Translations under genes and position numbers: made by a program | Shown: positions 16,531 through 24,385 of the stretch, piece by piece | Numbering within the stretch: the first letter of the stretch is position 1 | How the letters are laid out: the number at the start of each line of letters is the position of its first letter | NCBI GenBank assembly: GCA_963795385.1 | Contig: CAWCHK010000004.1 | Location: 186,001-250,000, forward strand | Direction: 5' to 3' | Length of the DNA stretch: 64,000 nt | Source: CAVURS01 sp963795385 | GTDB taxonomy: Bacteria > Actinomycetota > Actinomycetes > Actinomycetales > CAVURS01 | Notes under the pieces: generated by a model | Seen by the model: the letters and a program-made list of their open reading frames with translations, nothing else | The model's database searches: none | Told to the model about the DNA's origin: nothing

Positions 16531-16931
16531 CCACGGCCGTCGGCGCGTCGGACATCGTCGTGTCGGCCGCGAGCTGCCGGCAGCTCCTCGCCTCCTCCCG
16601 GGTGGCTCGGGTCGCGTTCGTGGACGACGGTCTGCCGCAGCTCGTCGTCATGAACTACCTGCTGGACGGCGACGGCATCCTGCTCCAGACCAGTGCCGAC
16701 ACCAGGCTCGCGGCGCGGACGTCGCAGCGTGAGATCCCGGTCCTCCTGGAGGTCGACAGCGTCTCGTCGAGCGGCCGGTTCGGGTGGTCGGTCATCGCGG
16801 CCGGGTCGCTGGCCCAGGACGTCTCGGCCCCCGCGGCGCGCCTGCCGGTTCCGTGGCGCGTGGGCGCCACCGGTGTGGCCCTGCGGCTGACCATCAGGTG
16901 CCTCAGCGGGCGCCAGGTCAGCGCGCCGTAG
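16527..16931 (+). CDS. PPOX-fold flavin/F420-type protein (pyridoxamine oxidase-like)
   Basis: 134 residues with the split-barrel signature of the pyridoxamine 5'-phosphate oxidase superfamily: an N-terminal CRQLLASSRVARVAFVDDGL, then PQLVVMNYLLDGDGILLQTS and IPVLLEVDSV. The GTG start overlaps the stop of the preceding Usp gene (GTGA). The C-terminal half is short compared with classical members. Related proteins sit in mycobacterial DosR loci, some binding F420 or flavin; the cofactor here is not decidable from sequence. Confidence 0.75.
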   Translation: MTTAVGASDIVVSAASCRQLLASSRVARVAFVDDGLPQLVVMNYLLDGDGILLQTSADTRLAARTSQREIPVLLEVDSVSSSGRFGWSVIAAGSLAQDVSAPAARLPVPWRVGATGVALRLTIRCLSGRQVSAP

Positions 16932-16958
16932 TGGGCGTGGCGTCGCCAGCCGGCGCCG

Positions 16959-17423
16959 TCATTCGCTTGCAGCGTGCCGCGACCCGGTCAGGGCGGTCGC
17001 CCAGACGGCCGGGTCGGCTGTCACGAAGCGTCGGCCGCTGACCTGCGCGGCCAGGAGTTCGACGACGTTCGCCTTCGGCCCTGCGTGGTCCGGGTTGAGC
17101 GGGAGTCGCGCCGCGTCGATCGACTCGTGCAACCCGGTGAGCCGGCGCGCCTGCCCCTTCACCACCACACTCCAGGAGCGCGCGCCCTCCTGACCGTCGA
17201 TCTCGAAGGCCACCGAGGGGCTGGCCAGCATCGCTGACAGCTTGGTGCCCTCGCCGGTGCGGAACACGACCGCGCCGTGGTTCACGACATAGTTCACCGG
17301 GAAGATCTCCGGCCCGGCCTCGGTCGACACCGCCAAGCGGCCGAGGGTGCCCGAGCGCAGCAGGCTCCAGCAGTCGCCCGGTTCGAGCTCCTCGGCCACC
17401 GTCTCCATCGTCGTCTCATCCAT
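16959..17423 (-). CDS. PPOX-fold protein (pyridoxamine oxidase-like)
   Basis: 154 residues from the ATG at 17423. The fold signature is clear: CWSLLRSGTLGRLAVSTEAG, IFPVNYVVNHGAVVFRTGEG and VAFEIDGQEGARSWSVVVKG. It is a full-length member of the same superfamily as the convergent gene at 16527-16931, which it meets after 27 bases. A strong DosR-like box lies 36-49 bases upstream of the start. Likely a flavin- or F420-binding redox protein of the dormancy regulon. An upstream reading from 17465 would put the box inside the gene and is therefore less likely. Confidence 0.82.
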   Translation of the reverse strand: MDETTMETVAEELEPGDCWSLLRSGTLGRLAVSTEAGPEIFPVNYVVNHGAVVFRTGEGTKLSAMLASPSVAFEIDGQEGARSWSVVVKGQARRLTGLHESIDAARLPLNPDHAGPKANVVELLAAQVSGRRFVTADPAVWATALTGSRHAASE

Positions 17424-17455
17424 AGCCTCATTCTGAGCAGGCCACGGCGCGACGG

Positions 17456-17472
17456 TAAGGGCCATTGGTCCC
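17456..17472 (-). promoter_or_regulatory. DosR-box-like site upstream of the PPOX gene
   Basis: Read on the minus strand it is GGGACCAATGGCCCTTA, the best match in the window to the GGGAC-N4-GGCCC motif and very close to the GGxCCATTGGxCC core of mycobacterial DosR boxes. Confidence 0.7.
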
Positions 17473-17508
17473 GATCAGGGGTCGGCGCGCGGCATCGGTC
17501 CGCGCGCC

Positions 17509-20187
17509 TCAGCGCAGCTGACGCACCGCCGGATCGGGCCGGAACGCCGGGCTGGCGATCCGGATCCGCGCGTCCACCGCGACCAAGCGGCGCCCGCTGC
17601 AGATCACCGGGTTCAGGTCGAGCTCGGCCACCTCGGGGAGATCGGCCGCCAGCGAGCCCACGCGTACGACGAGATCCGAGAGGGCCTCGCGGGAGACCGA
17701 GGGGCCACCGCGGTAGCCGTCCAGCAGCTGCGTCAGCCGCAGTCGGGAGAGCATGGCACCGGCCTCGTCCGCCCCCAGCGGAGCGAGGGCGAACGTCCGA
17801 TCGGCCACGAGGTCGGAGAGCACGCCGCCGACGCCGAGCATCACCACGGGGCCGACGAGGTGGTCCTGGAGGGCACCGACGATCACTTCGACGCCGGGCG
17901 TGACCATCGCCTGCAGCAACACACCGCCCGATCCCGGTCGGGCCGCCTGGATCTGGCCGAAGGACTCGATCAGCGCGGACTCGTCGGCCACCGCGAGCCG
18001 GACGCCGCCCACCTCGGTCTTGTGGGTCCCTCCGCCGGCCAGCTTGACCGCGAGGGGATAGCCGAGCTCGGCCGCGGCCTTGACCGCTTCCTCGACGTCT
18101 GCCACCACGCGCTGCGGGCACGCCGGGACGCCGTACGCCGCGAGCAGGACCGAGCAGTCGACCGGGCTGAGCCACTCCTCGCCGAGGGCGAGGGCGGTCG
18201 AGACGATCGCCCGGGCGCGGGCGAGGTCCAGGCCGGCCGGACGCACGACCGGGGAGGGCGGCCGCCGCACGATCTCGGCGTACCGACGGGCCAGTGACGA
18301 GAGCCTCCGCAGCCGGCTCGGGGAAGGTGAACACGGGCAGCCGGTGGTCCCAGCCGGGCATCGAGATCGCGGAGGGCGTGGCGCCGACCCGGGTGGCCAC
18401 CACCGGCTTGGTGAAGGCCGCGGCCGCACGCGCGATCTGGTCCATGACGACCTCGGGGGCCGTCACCGCGGTGTCGGTGAAGACCGTGCAGTACGGCGTC
18501 GACCTCGTCCGCGGCGAGCAGCACGGAGAGCGCTCCCGCCACGGCGTCGGGACCGGCTCCCGCACCGAGGTCGACCGGGTTGCTGCTGGACGCCACCGTC
18601 GGGACCGACTGTCGCAGAGAGGTTCTGGTGCCGTCCGCCAGTTCGACGATGACCAGGCCGGCTGCCTCCGCCGCATCGGCGGCGAGGATGCCCGGGCCGC
18701 CGGAGTTGCCGACGATGGCGACGCGAGGGCCGGCCGGCGAGTGGCTGGTCGCCCAGGACGCGCGCCGCATCCAGCATCTGCTGCATCGTCCGCACCCGCA
18801 GGACGCCCGCCTGGCTGAACAGCGCATCGACCACCACGTCGGATGCAGCGGCGGCAGCGGTGTGCGACGTACCGGCTCGTTGGCCCGCTGCCGACCGGCC
18901 GGCCTTGATGGCGATCAACGGCTTCCGCTGCGCCACCCGGCGGGCGATCCGCGCGAACTTGCGCGGGTTGCCGAACGACTCGAGGTAGAGCGCGATCACG
19001 CGAGTCCGGTCGTCGTGCTCCCACGCCAGGAGCAGGTCGTTGCTGCTGACGTCGGCCTTGTTGCCGACGGACACGAACTGCGAGGCGTCCAGGCCGCAGT
19101 CGTGGGCGGCGGCCAGCACCGCGATGCCGAGGGCGCCGGACTGGGAGACCAGGCCCAGGTGGCCCGGCTCCATCGGCATCGCCGCGAACGTCGCGTTGAG
19201 CCGGACCTCGGGATCGGTGTTGAGCAGGCCAAGGCAGTTCGGGCCGATCACCCGCATGCCGTGGCGGCGGGCTACGGCGAGGACCTCGTCCTGCCGGGCC
19301 TGCCCCTCCGGTCCGGTCTCCCCGAAGCCGGAGGAGATGAGCACGAGGCCGCGAACACCCCGCTCTCCACAAGCGCGGACGACCTCGAGCAGCTGGTCGG
19401 CAGGCACGGCGACCACCGCTAGGTCAGGGGCCTCGGGCAGAGCGGCGGGGGTCGGAAAGGCCTGCACCCCAAGGATCTCGGCGTGCCGAGGGTTGACGGC
19501 GTAGACGGTTCCGGAGTAGCCGCCGCCCAGGATGTTGGCGAGCAACTCGTGCCCGATCGACCCGGCGCGCGGGCTGGCGCCGACGACCACGATCGAGCGC
19601 GGGGACAGCAGCCGGCGCAGGCTCGCCGCGTCAGCGCTCGCCTCGCGCAGGTCCATGGCGCGGATGGCGGACGTCGTCAGGTCGAGGTCGAACTCGACGG
19701 TGACGGTGCCGGCGTCGAAGGTCATCCGCGGCTCGTATCCGAGATCCCGGAACACGGCGATCATCGGGCTGTTGCTCGCGAGCACCTCGGCGACGAAGGT
19801 CGCGATCCCCGCCTCGCGGGCAGAGGCGGCCAGATGCTCGAGCAGGAGGGTGCCCACCCCGCTGTGCTGCTGCGCGTCGCCGACCAGGAGCGCGACCTCC
19901 GCTGTCGAGGCATCGTGCCGGTCGTACGTCGCCACACCGACGACCTCGTCGGCCACGCAGGCCACCAGCGCTCGATGCGTGATCTCCCGCTGTGCCACCA
20001 GCGCGGTCAGGTATCGCTCGCCCGCCTCCCGGTTGAGGCTGAAGTAGCGCAGGTACATCGACCCGTCCGAGGCCCGCGCGTGCAGCCGGGCGAGCCGGAC
20101 CAGGTCGTCGGAGCGCACCGGCCGGATGTTGACGAGGGTGCCGCCGGCGAGAACGGCGTCGACGCCTGCAGAGAGGGGAGCAGTCAT
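17509..20187 (-). pseudogene. GNAT / ADP-forming acyl-CoA synthetase fusion, frameshifted
   Basis: About 893 codons from the ATG at 20187. Order: GNAT acetyltransferase domain (about 15-175, with GDAQQHSGVGTLLLEHLA), CoA-binding domain (RSIVVVGASPRAGSIGHELL), succinyl-CoA-ligase-like domain with the phospho-His motif AGTSHTAAAA, and a C-terminal ATP-grasp domain (GYPLAVKLAGGGTHKTEVGG). The reading frame changes at about 18735, 18490 and 18300 and then returns to the original frame, so all domains remain encoded. The enzyme would make acetate or another acid plus ATP from acyl-CoA, or act as an acyl-CoA/lysine acetyltransferase fusion. A DosR-like box 35 bases upstream links it to the dormancy genes. 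The shifts are either sequence errors or recent inactivation. Confidence 0.75.
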
Positions 20188-20221
20188 GGTCCGAGGCTGT
20201 CGTGGCCTGGCCCGGGCCGGC

Positions 20222-20325
20222 AGGGTCCAACGTCCCGAACCCGGTGTGCTGACCGAGGGGAGGAGGCGCCGCACCAGGCGGGCCCGGACGGGACCTTCAG
20301 CCGCGACGGGGGGACGTTCGGCCCG
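20222..20325. promoter_or_regulatory. DosR-like boxes in the divergent gap acs / membrane protein
   Basis: Minus strand GGGACGTTGGACCCT (20236-20222) precedes the acyl-CoA synthetase gene. Plus strand GGGACGTTCGGCCCGG (20310-20325) precedes the membrane protein gene, with a weaker GGGACCTTCAGCCGC at 20289-20303. All share GGGAC followed four bases later by GGxCC or AGCC. Confidence 0.55.
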
Positions 20326-20420
20326 GTGCCGCGTCGCCCGGCGTACGCCAGCGTGAAGGTGTGCTCGAGGCCAATGCCACACCTGGCGGCGGGAGCCACT
20401 GCTACCAAGGAGAGATTCAG

Positions 20421-21008
20421 ATGAAGCGCAAGACCTTCGACGTACTCGTCAGTGTTGCGGGACTGTTCCTCGCCCTCGTCCTGGTCGTGTCCGGAGCACT
20501 GTTGACCTGGGCCCACAACTTCGTCGGCGACCAGGTCAAGACCCAGCTGTCGGCGCAGAAGATCTTCTTCCCGCCCAAGGGCAGCCCGGCCACCGCCGGC
20601 GCGGCGTTCGCGCCGATGCGCCAGTACGCCGGACAGCAGCTGACCACCGGCGCCCAGGCCCGGGTGTACGCGGACTCCTTCATCGGGGTGCACCTCAAGG
20701 AGGCCGGCGGCGGCCAGACCTACGCGCAGCTGAGCGCCAAGGCCCAGGCCGACCCGACGAACACCGAGCTGTCCGGCCAGGTCGCCACGATGTTCAAGGG
20801 TGAGACGCTGCGCGGGTTGCTGCTCAACGCCTACGCCTTCGGGACCATGGGCACCATCGCCGGTATCGCGGCCATCGCGGCCTTCATCGCCGGTGCGGTG
20901 ATGTTCGTCCTCGGCGGCCTGGGACTGATGCACGCCCGGCGTACCGCCCCCGCCCGCGAGCTGATGTCCGGTCCGCGCGCCGAGGCCCCGGAGCCCGTCA
21001 CCGTCTGA
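20421..21008 (+). CDS. Actinobacterial membrane protein with two transmembrane helices
   Basis: 195 residues with a strong AAGGAGAG site before the ATG. One transmembrane helix lies near the N-terminus (VLVSVAGLFLALVLVVSGAL), then an extracytoplasmic domain of about 110 residues (QIFFPPKG-like region, MRQYAGQQLTTGAQARVYAD), then a second helix (IAGIAAIAAFIAGAVMFVLG) and a short tail. I recognise the general type as a conserved actinobacterial protein of unknown function. DosR-like boxes upstream and its place at the end of the island suggest it is induced in dormancy. Confidence 0.75.
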   Translation: MKRKTFDVLVSVAGLFLALVLVVSGALLTWAHNFVGDQVKTQLSAQKIFFPPKGSPATAGAAFAPMRQYAGQQLTTGAQARVYADSFIGVHLKEAGGGQTYAQLSAKAQADPTNTELSGQVATMFKGETLRGLLLNAYAFGTMGTIAGIAAIAAFIAGAVMFVLGGLGLMHARRTAPARELMSGPRAEAPEPVTV

Positions 21009-21019
21009 GCCCTCAGAGA

Positions 21020-21138
21020 CGACCTGTCAGCCCCTCCGGGCGCCCTACCCCCCGGAGGGGCTGACACTCGCCGGGGCTCTCGGGTCAGCATCGAGTTGTC
21101 AGCCGCTGCGGGCGCTATACCCCCCGGAGGGGCTGACA
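21020..21138. repeat. Second copy of the palindromic repeat cluster
   Basis: Two hairpins (about 21025-21066 and 21096-21138) plus their spacer, matching 10128-10246 with a single mismatch over 119 bases. It lies between the convergent ends of the membrane protein gene and the nitronate monooxygenase gene, where a two-way terminator would be expected. Confidence 0.88.
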
Positions 21139-21172
21139 CTCGCGGGGGTGGGAGGGGCTGTCAGCTCGGGGG

Positions 21173-22204
21173 CTACAGCTGTTCGGCGAGGTGGGTCAGG
21201 AGCTCGGCGGCGGGTTCGACGCTCGCGTGGCGGTAGCCGGTGCCGGCCCAGAGGTTCACCAGCTCGGGGTCACCGGCAGCCGTGGCGGACTTGCGCAGCG
21301 GGCTGGTCAGGTGGTGGATCGCGGGATAGCCGGCCGGGGCCAGCGCGTCGTACCGGTCGACGAACCGGTTCCGCAGCGCCCGGGCCGGTCGCCCGGTGAA
21401 GGCCCGGGTCATGACGGTGTCGCCCCGGCCGGGGTCCGCCAGCGCCGCCTGGTGAGCCGCGGACGCCCCGCTCTCCTCCGTCCGTAGCAGCACGGTGCCG
21501 AGCATGGCAGCGTCGGCCCCGGCATCCAGCACGGCAGCCACATCGTCCGGCGTCGCCAGCCCGCCGGCCGCCACGAGCGGGAGGTTCACCGCGCGGCGTA
21601 CCTGCGCGAGCAGCTCGACCAGCGGTACGGCGGCGGGCGGCTGGTCGGGGGTGAAGGTGCCCCAGTGACCTCCGGCCGCCGAAGCCTGTACGGCGAGCGC
21701 ATCCACTCCGGCGTCGAGCGCGAGCAGCGCCTCGTCGGCCGACGTCACGGTCTGGACGACGATGCTCCCCGCCCGCCGCAGGTCGGCAACGACGCCGCGG
21801 TCCGGCACGGCGAAGGTGAAGCTCACTACCGGGACCGGGTCGGCGAGCAGGACGTCGATCTTGTCCCGCCAGTGATCGTCGTCCTCGATCGGGATGTCGT
21901 CCGCGAGGTCCAGGTCGAACTGGTCGGCCTCGTGCCGGATCGCGAGCGCGTAGCGGTGGAAGGCCGCGAGGTCGACCGGCACGGGGTTCGGCGCAAAGAC
22001 GTTGACGCCAAAGGGGATCGACGACTCGCGGACCCGGCTGATCTGCTCGGCCAGCGCGGCCGCGGTGCGGTAGCCCGCGGCCAGGAAGCCGAGACCGCCG
22101 GCGCGGGCCGCTGCCACCACGAGCTCCGGCGTGCCGGGGCCGCCGGCCATCGGAGCGGCGATGAGTGGGATCTCGAGATGCAGGTCAGCCAGGCGAGGGC
22201 TCAT
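21173..22204 (-). CDS. Nitronate monooxygenase-like FMN enzyme
   Basis: 343 residues of the NMO/2-nitropropane dioxygenase TIM-barrel family. The FMN-binding signatures are IAAPMAGGPGTPELV (residues 15-29), VQASAAGGHWGTF with the probable catalytic His, PLVAAGGLATPDDVAAVL and GADAAMLGTVLL. It would oxidise alkyl nitronates, such as propionate 3-nitronate, with O2. It is the last gene of a reverse-strand group with an epimerase-like protein, a cupin and an SDR, but the 30-base gap upstream leaves co-transcription uncertain. Confidence 0.83.
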   Translation of the reverse strand: MSPRLADLHLEIPLIAAPMAGGPGTPELVVAAARAGGLGFLAAGYRTAAALAEQISRVRESSIPFGVNVFAPNPVPVDLAAFHRYALAIRHEADQFDLDLADDIPIEDDDHWRDKIDVLLADPVPVVSFTFAVPDRGVVADLRRAGSIVVQTVTSADEALLALDAGVDALAVQASAAGGHWGTFTPDQPPAAVPLVELLAQVRRAVNLPLVAAGGLATPDDVAAVLDAGADAAMLGTVLLRTEESGASAAHQAALADPGRGDTVMTRAFTGRPARALRNRFVDRYDALAPAGYPAIHHLTSPLRKSATAAGDPELVNLWAGTGYRHASVEPAAELLTHLAEQL

Positions 22205-22234
22205 ACCGAGCCATCCTGTCGCACCAGCCGTTGC

Positions 22235-23101
22235 TCAGCCCGTCGCCATCGACGCGAAGCCCTCGCGCCAGGTCGGGTGCTGCAGCCGCAGGCCCAGCGC
22301 CGTACGGGCGTAGGTGTTGTCGGCACCGCGGGCCCAGACCTGGGGCCGGCCGGGTGTCGTGCCCGCGGCCGCCCCTGCCGCGCCCACAGCCCGGCTGAAG
22401 GCCGGCACCCAGTCCAGCCCGGCCACCGGCTCGTCGTCACACACGTTGACCGGCCCGCTCGGCCAGCCCAGCGCGGCCACCGCAGCGGCGGCGGCGTCGT
22501 CCACGTGCAGGAAGCTGGTCACCCCCGAGTCCAGGGCGAGCCGGCCCTCCCGGGCCTCGAACGCGCGCAGCCCGTCGGGCGCGAACCACGTGTCGGGACC
22601 GTAGAGCATGCCGTAGCGCAGCACGACCCACTCGGGTGCCTCGGCCGTCGCCGCCTCGAGCGCCGAGATGCCGGAGACGGTGGTCTGCCGCGGGCCCACC
22701 GCCGACATGTCGAGCGGCTCGGCCTCAACCGCCGGCCGCTCGCCCGGCGCGTAGGCCCACGCGATGCTCTGCGAGATCACCCGGCGCGCTCCGGCGACCA
22801 GGGCGGCGTCGACGAGGTTCCGCGAGGTCGTGACGCGCAGGGCGGCGTTCGAGCCCGAGCTGCCCGTGGCCAGGTCGGTCACCTGGTTCATCACCACGTC
22901 GGGCCGGGCCGACGTCACGGCTGCGTGCACCGACTCCGCGTCCAGGGCGTCGCCGACTACAGCGGCCGCCCCCCGGGCCTGCAGCTCCTCGGCGCCGGCC
23001 GGTGTCCGGCTGAGAGCGGTGACCTGGTGGCCCGAGGCCACCAGCAGGGGTACGACGCGGCGACCGATGACGCCGGTCGCCCCGGCCAGGAACACATGCA
23101 C
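22235..23101 (-). CDS. NAD(P)-binding epimerase/dehydratase-like protein
   Basis: 288 residues with an N-terminal Rossmann motif (HVFLAGATGVIGRRVVPLL) and the extended-SDR layout. A strand-5 motif region ISQSIAWAYAPGERP replaces the usual catalytic Tyr-x3-Lys, and HVDDAAAAAVAAL follows near the C-terminus. The missing YxxxK suggests a reductase-like or sensor-like member and not a classic epimerase. It lies between the nitronate monooxygenase and the cupin on the same strand. The substrate is unknown. Confidence 0.75.
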   Translation of the reverse strand: MHVFLAGATGVIGRRVVPLLVASGHQVTALSRTPAGAEELQARGAAAVVGDALDAESVHAAVTSARPDVVMNQVTDLATGSSGSNAALRVTTSRNLVDAALVAGARRVISQSIAWAYAPGERPAVEAEPLDMSAVGPRQTTVSGISALEAATAEAPEWVVLRYGMLYGPDTWFAPDGLRAFEAREGRLALDSGVTSFLHVDDAAAAAVAALGWPSGPVNVCDDEPVAGLDWVPAFSRAVGAAGAAAGTTPGRPQVWARGADNTYARTALGLRLQHPTWREGFASMATG

Positions 23102-23123
23102 GGCAAGCCAATCCGATCTGATG

Positions 23124-23163
23124 CAGAGGGTCAGAGGGTCAGAGGGTCACAGGGTCACAGGGT
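23124..23163. repeat. Five 8-base tandem repeats at the cupin 3' end
   Basis: CAGAGGGT three times followed by CACAGGGT twice. The cupin stop codon falls inside the array, so copy-number change would alter or remove the end of the protein. Confidence 0.85.
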
Positions 23164-23550
23164 CGGTTCAGGTCGCGGAGCGCGCAGCGGCCGGCGCCGC
23201 TCGAGCTCGTCCTCCGGGACCAGCGTGAGCATCGGCTCGCCCGGGACCCCCACCATCACGACGACGAAGCGGCTCCAGCCGTCGGTGAGGTGATTCGCGG
23301 CCTGGTAGTGGATGACGTCCCCGCCCGGCTCCCAGAACGCCTCGCCGGCCTGGATCAGCCGCTCCGGCTCACCCTCGAGCTCGAAGACCATCGTCCCCTC
23401 GAGCATGAACCCGAAGACCGGGCCCGAGTGCCGGTGCGGTGGCGTGCCCGGGTGGCCCGGAGGCAGCTCGACCGTCACCGTCATGATCTCGGCGGGCGAG
23501 GGCAGCCGGTCGAGGTTCTGCCGCAGCAGCATCGTCAGGACGGAGTCCAT
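23155..23550 (-). CDS. Cupin-fold protein
   Basis: 131 residues with a single cupin barrel. Motif 1 is TPPHRHSGPVFGFMLEGTMV, giving His-x-His and Glu-type metal ligands, and motif 2 includes GEAFWEPGGDVIHYQ. It is separated by 4 bases from the upstream SDR gene, so the two are co-transcribed. Single-domain cupins of this type bind metal and small organic ligands and may be isomerases, dioxygenases or sensors. The last residues (PEPTL) are encoded within the 8-base tandem repeat array. Confidence 0.82.
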   Translation of the reverse strand: MDSVLTMLLRQNLDRLPSPAEIMTVTVELPPGHPGTPPHRHSGPVFGFMLEGTMVFELEGEPERLIQAGEAFWEPGGDVIHYQAANHLTDGWSRFVVVMVGVPGEPMLTLVPEDELERRRPLRAPRPEPTL

Positions 23551-23554
23551 CGGG

Positions 23555-24241
23555 TCAGCCGGCCCGGTCGCGGGTGAGCGGGGGCGCCTCGACGCCGTCG
23601 TACGCGTGGTCGAGCTCCCACTCCGCCCGGGGCTGCTGGTGCACCGCCCAGTACGCCTGCGCGATCTCGTCCGGGTCGAACCTGGTACCCGGCCGGATCT
23701 CGCCGTGGACCGTGACCGTGGCGACGTGCACCCCGGCCAGGCCGAGCTGCTGGTGCAGGAGGTCGGCGAGCGCCCGCACCGTCGCCTTGCCCATCGAGAG
23801 GCTGGTGTAGCGGGCGTCCGGCTGCGGCATGCCGCTGGTGATCAGGAACGAGCCCCGGCCGCGGGCGGCCATGGCCGGCCCGACCCGCGCCGCGGCGGTC
23901 GCGGCGCCGAGGACGTTCACCGCGTACGCCGCCTGCAGCTCGACCGCCGACAGCTCGCCCGGCGCGTCCCGGCGGACCAGGGCCGCGTTGTAGACCACGA
24001 CCTCCGGCACGCCCAGCTGGTCGACCGCCGCGTCGATGGCGCGCCGCAGTGACTCCTCATCGGCCGCATCCGCCGGGAGCTGCAGTGCGTGGACCCCGAG
24101 ATCCGTTATGCGAGAGGCGATCTGGGCGAGTGACTCCCGGCGTCGGGCCACCAGGCTGACCGGCAGACCCTCCCGCGCGAACATCAGCGCCAGGGCCGCT
24201 CCGAGTCCGCGACCGACGCCGATCACCAGAGCTCCAGGCAT
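23555..24241 (-). CDS. Short-chain dehydrogenase-like protein without the catalytic Tyr-x3-Lys
   Basis: 228 residues with a clear NAD(P) motif (VIGVGRGLGAALALMFAREG) and the VVVYNAALV equivalent of the NNAG strand. The expected active-site region reads FLITSGMPQPDARYTSLSMG followed by Lys. A Ser and a Lys are present, but the residue four before the Lys is Leu, not Tyr, and the nearest Tyr is seven before it. The protein may use a different base or may not be an active dehydrogenase. It is the first gene of the SDR-cupin pair and is divergent from a LysR regulator with a T-N11-A box in between. Confidence 0.8.
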   Translation of the reverse strand: MPGALVIGVGRGLGAALALMFAREGLPVSLVARRRESLAQIASRITDLGVHALQLPADAADEESLRRAIDAAVDQLGVPEVVVYNAALVRRDAPGELSAVELQAAYAVNVLGAATAAARVGPAMAARGRGSFLITSGMPQPDARYTSLSMGKATVRALADLLHQQLGLAGVHVATVTVHGEIRPGTRFDPDEIAQAYWAVHQQPRAEWELDHAYDGVEAPPLTRDRAG

Positions 24242-24340
24242 CAGCTGCTCTCCGTCCTGACGTGCGGGTCATGCTCGGTGGTGTCTCTCATCTGACACCG
24301 CGCGCCGCGAGAGGGCCAGGGAAATAACGCATGTCCACCT

Positions 24341-24355
24341 ATCACCAGCGCTGAT
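24341..24355. promoter_or_regulatory. LysR-type binding box
   Basis: ATCACCAGCGCTGAT is an interrupted palindrome (ATCA-N7-TGAT) containing T-N11-A, the classic LysR-family site. It lies in the divergent gap, 31 bases before the lysR start and 99 bases before the SDR gene. Confidence 0.55.
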
Positions 24356-24385
24356 CGGAGGGGCCTGATCGGGCAGCATGGACGG

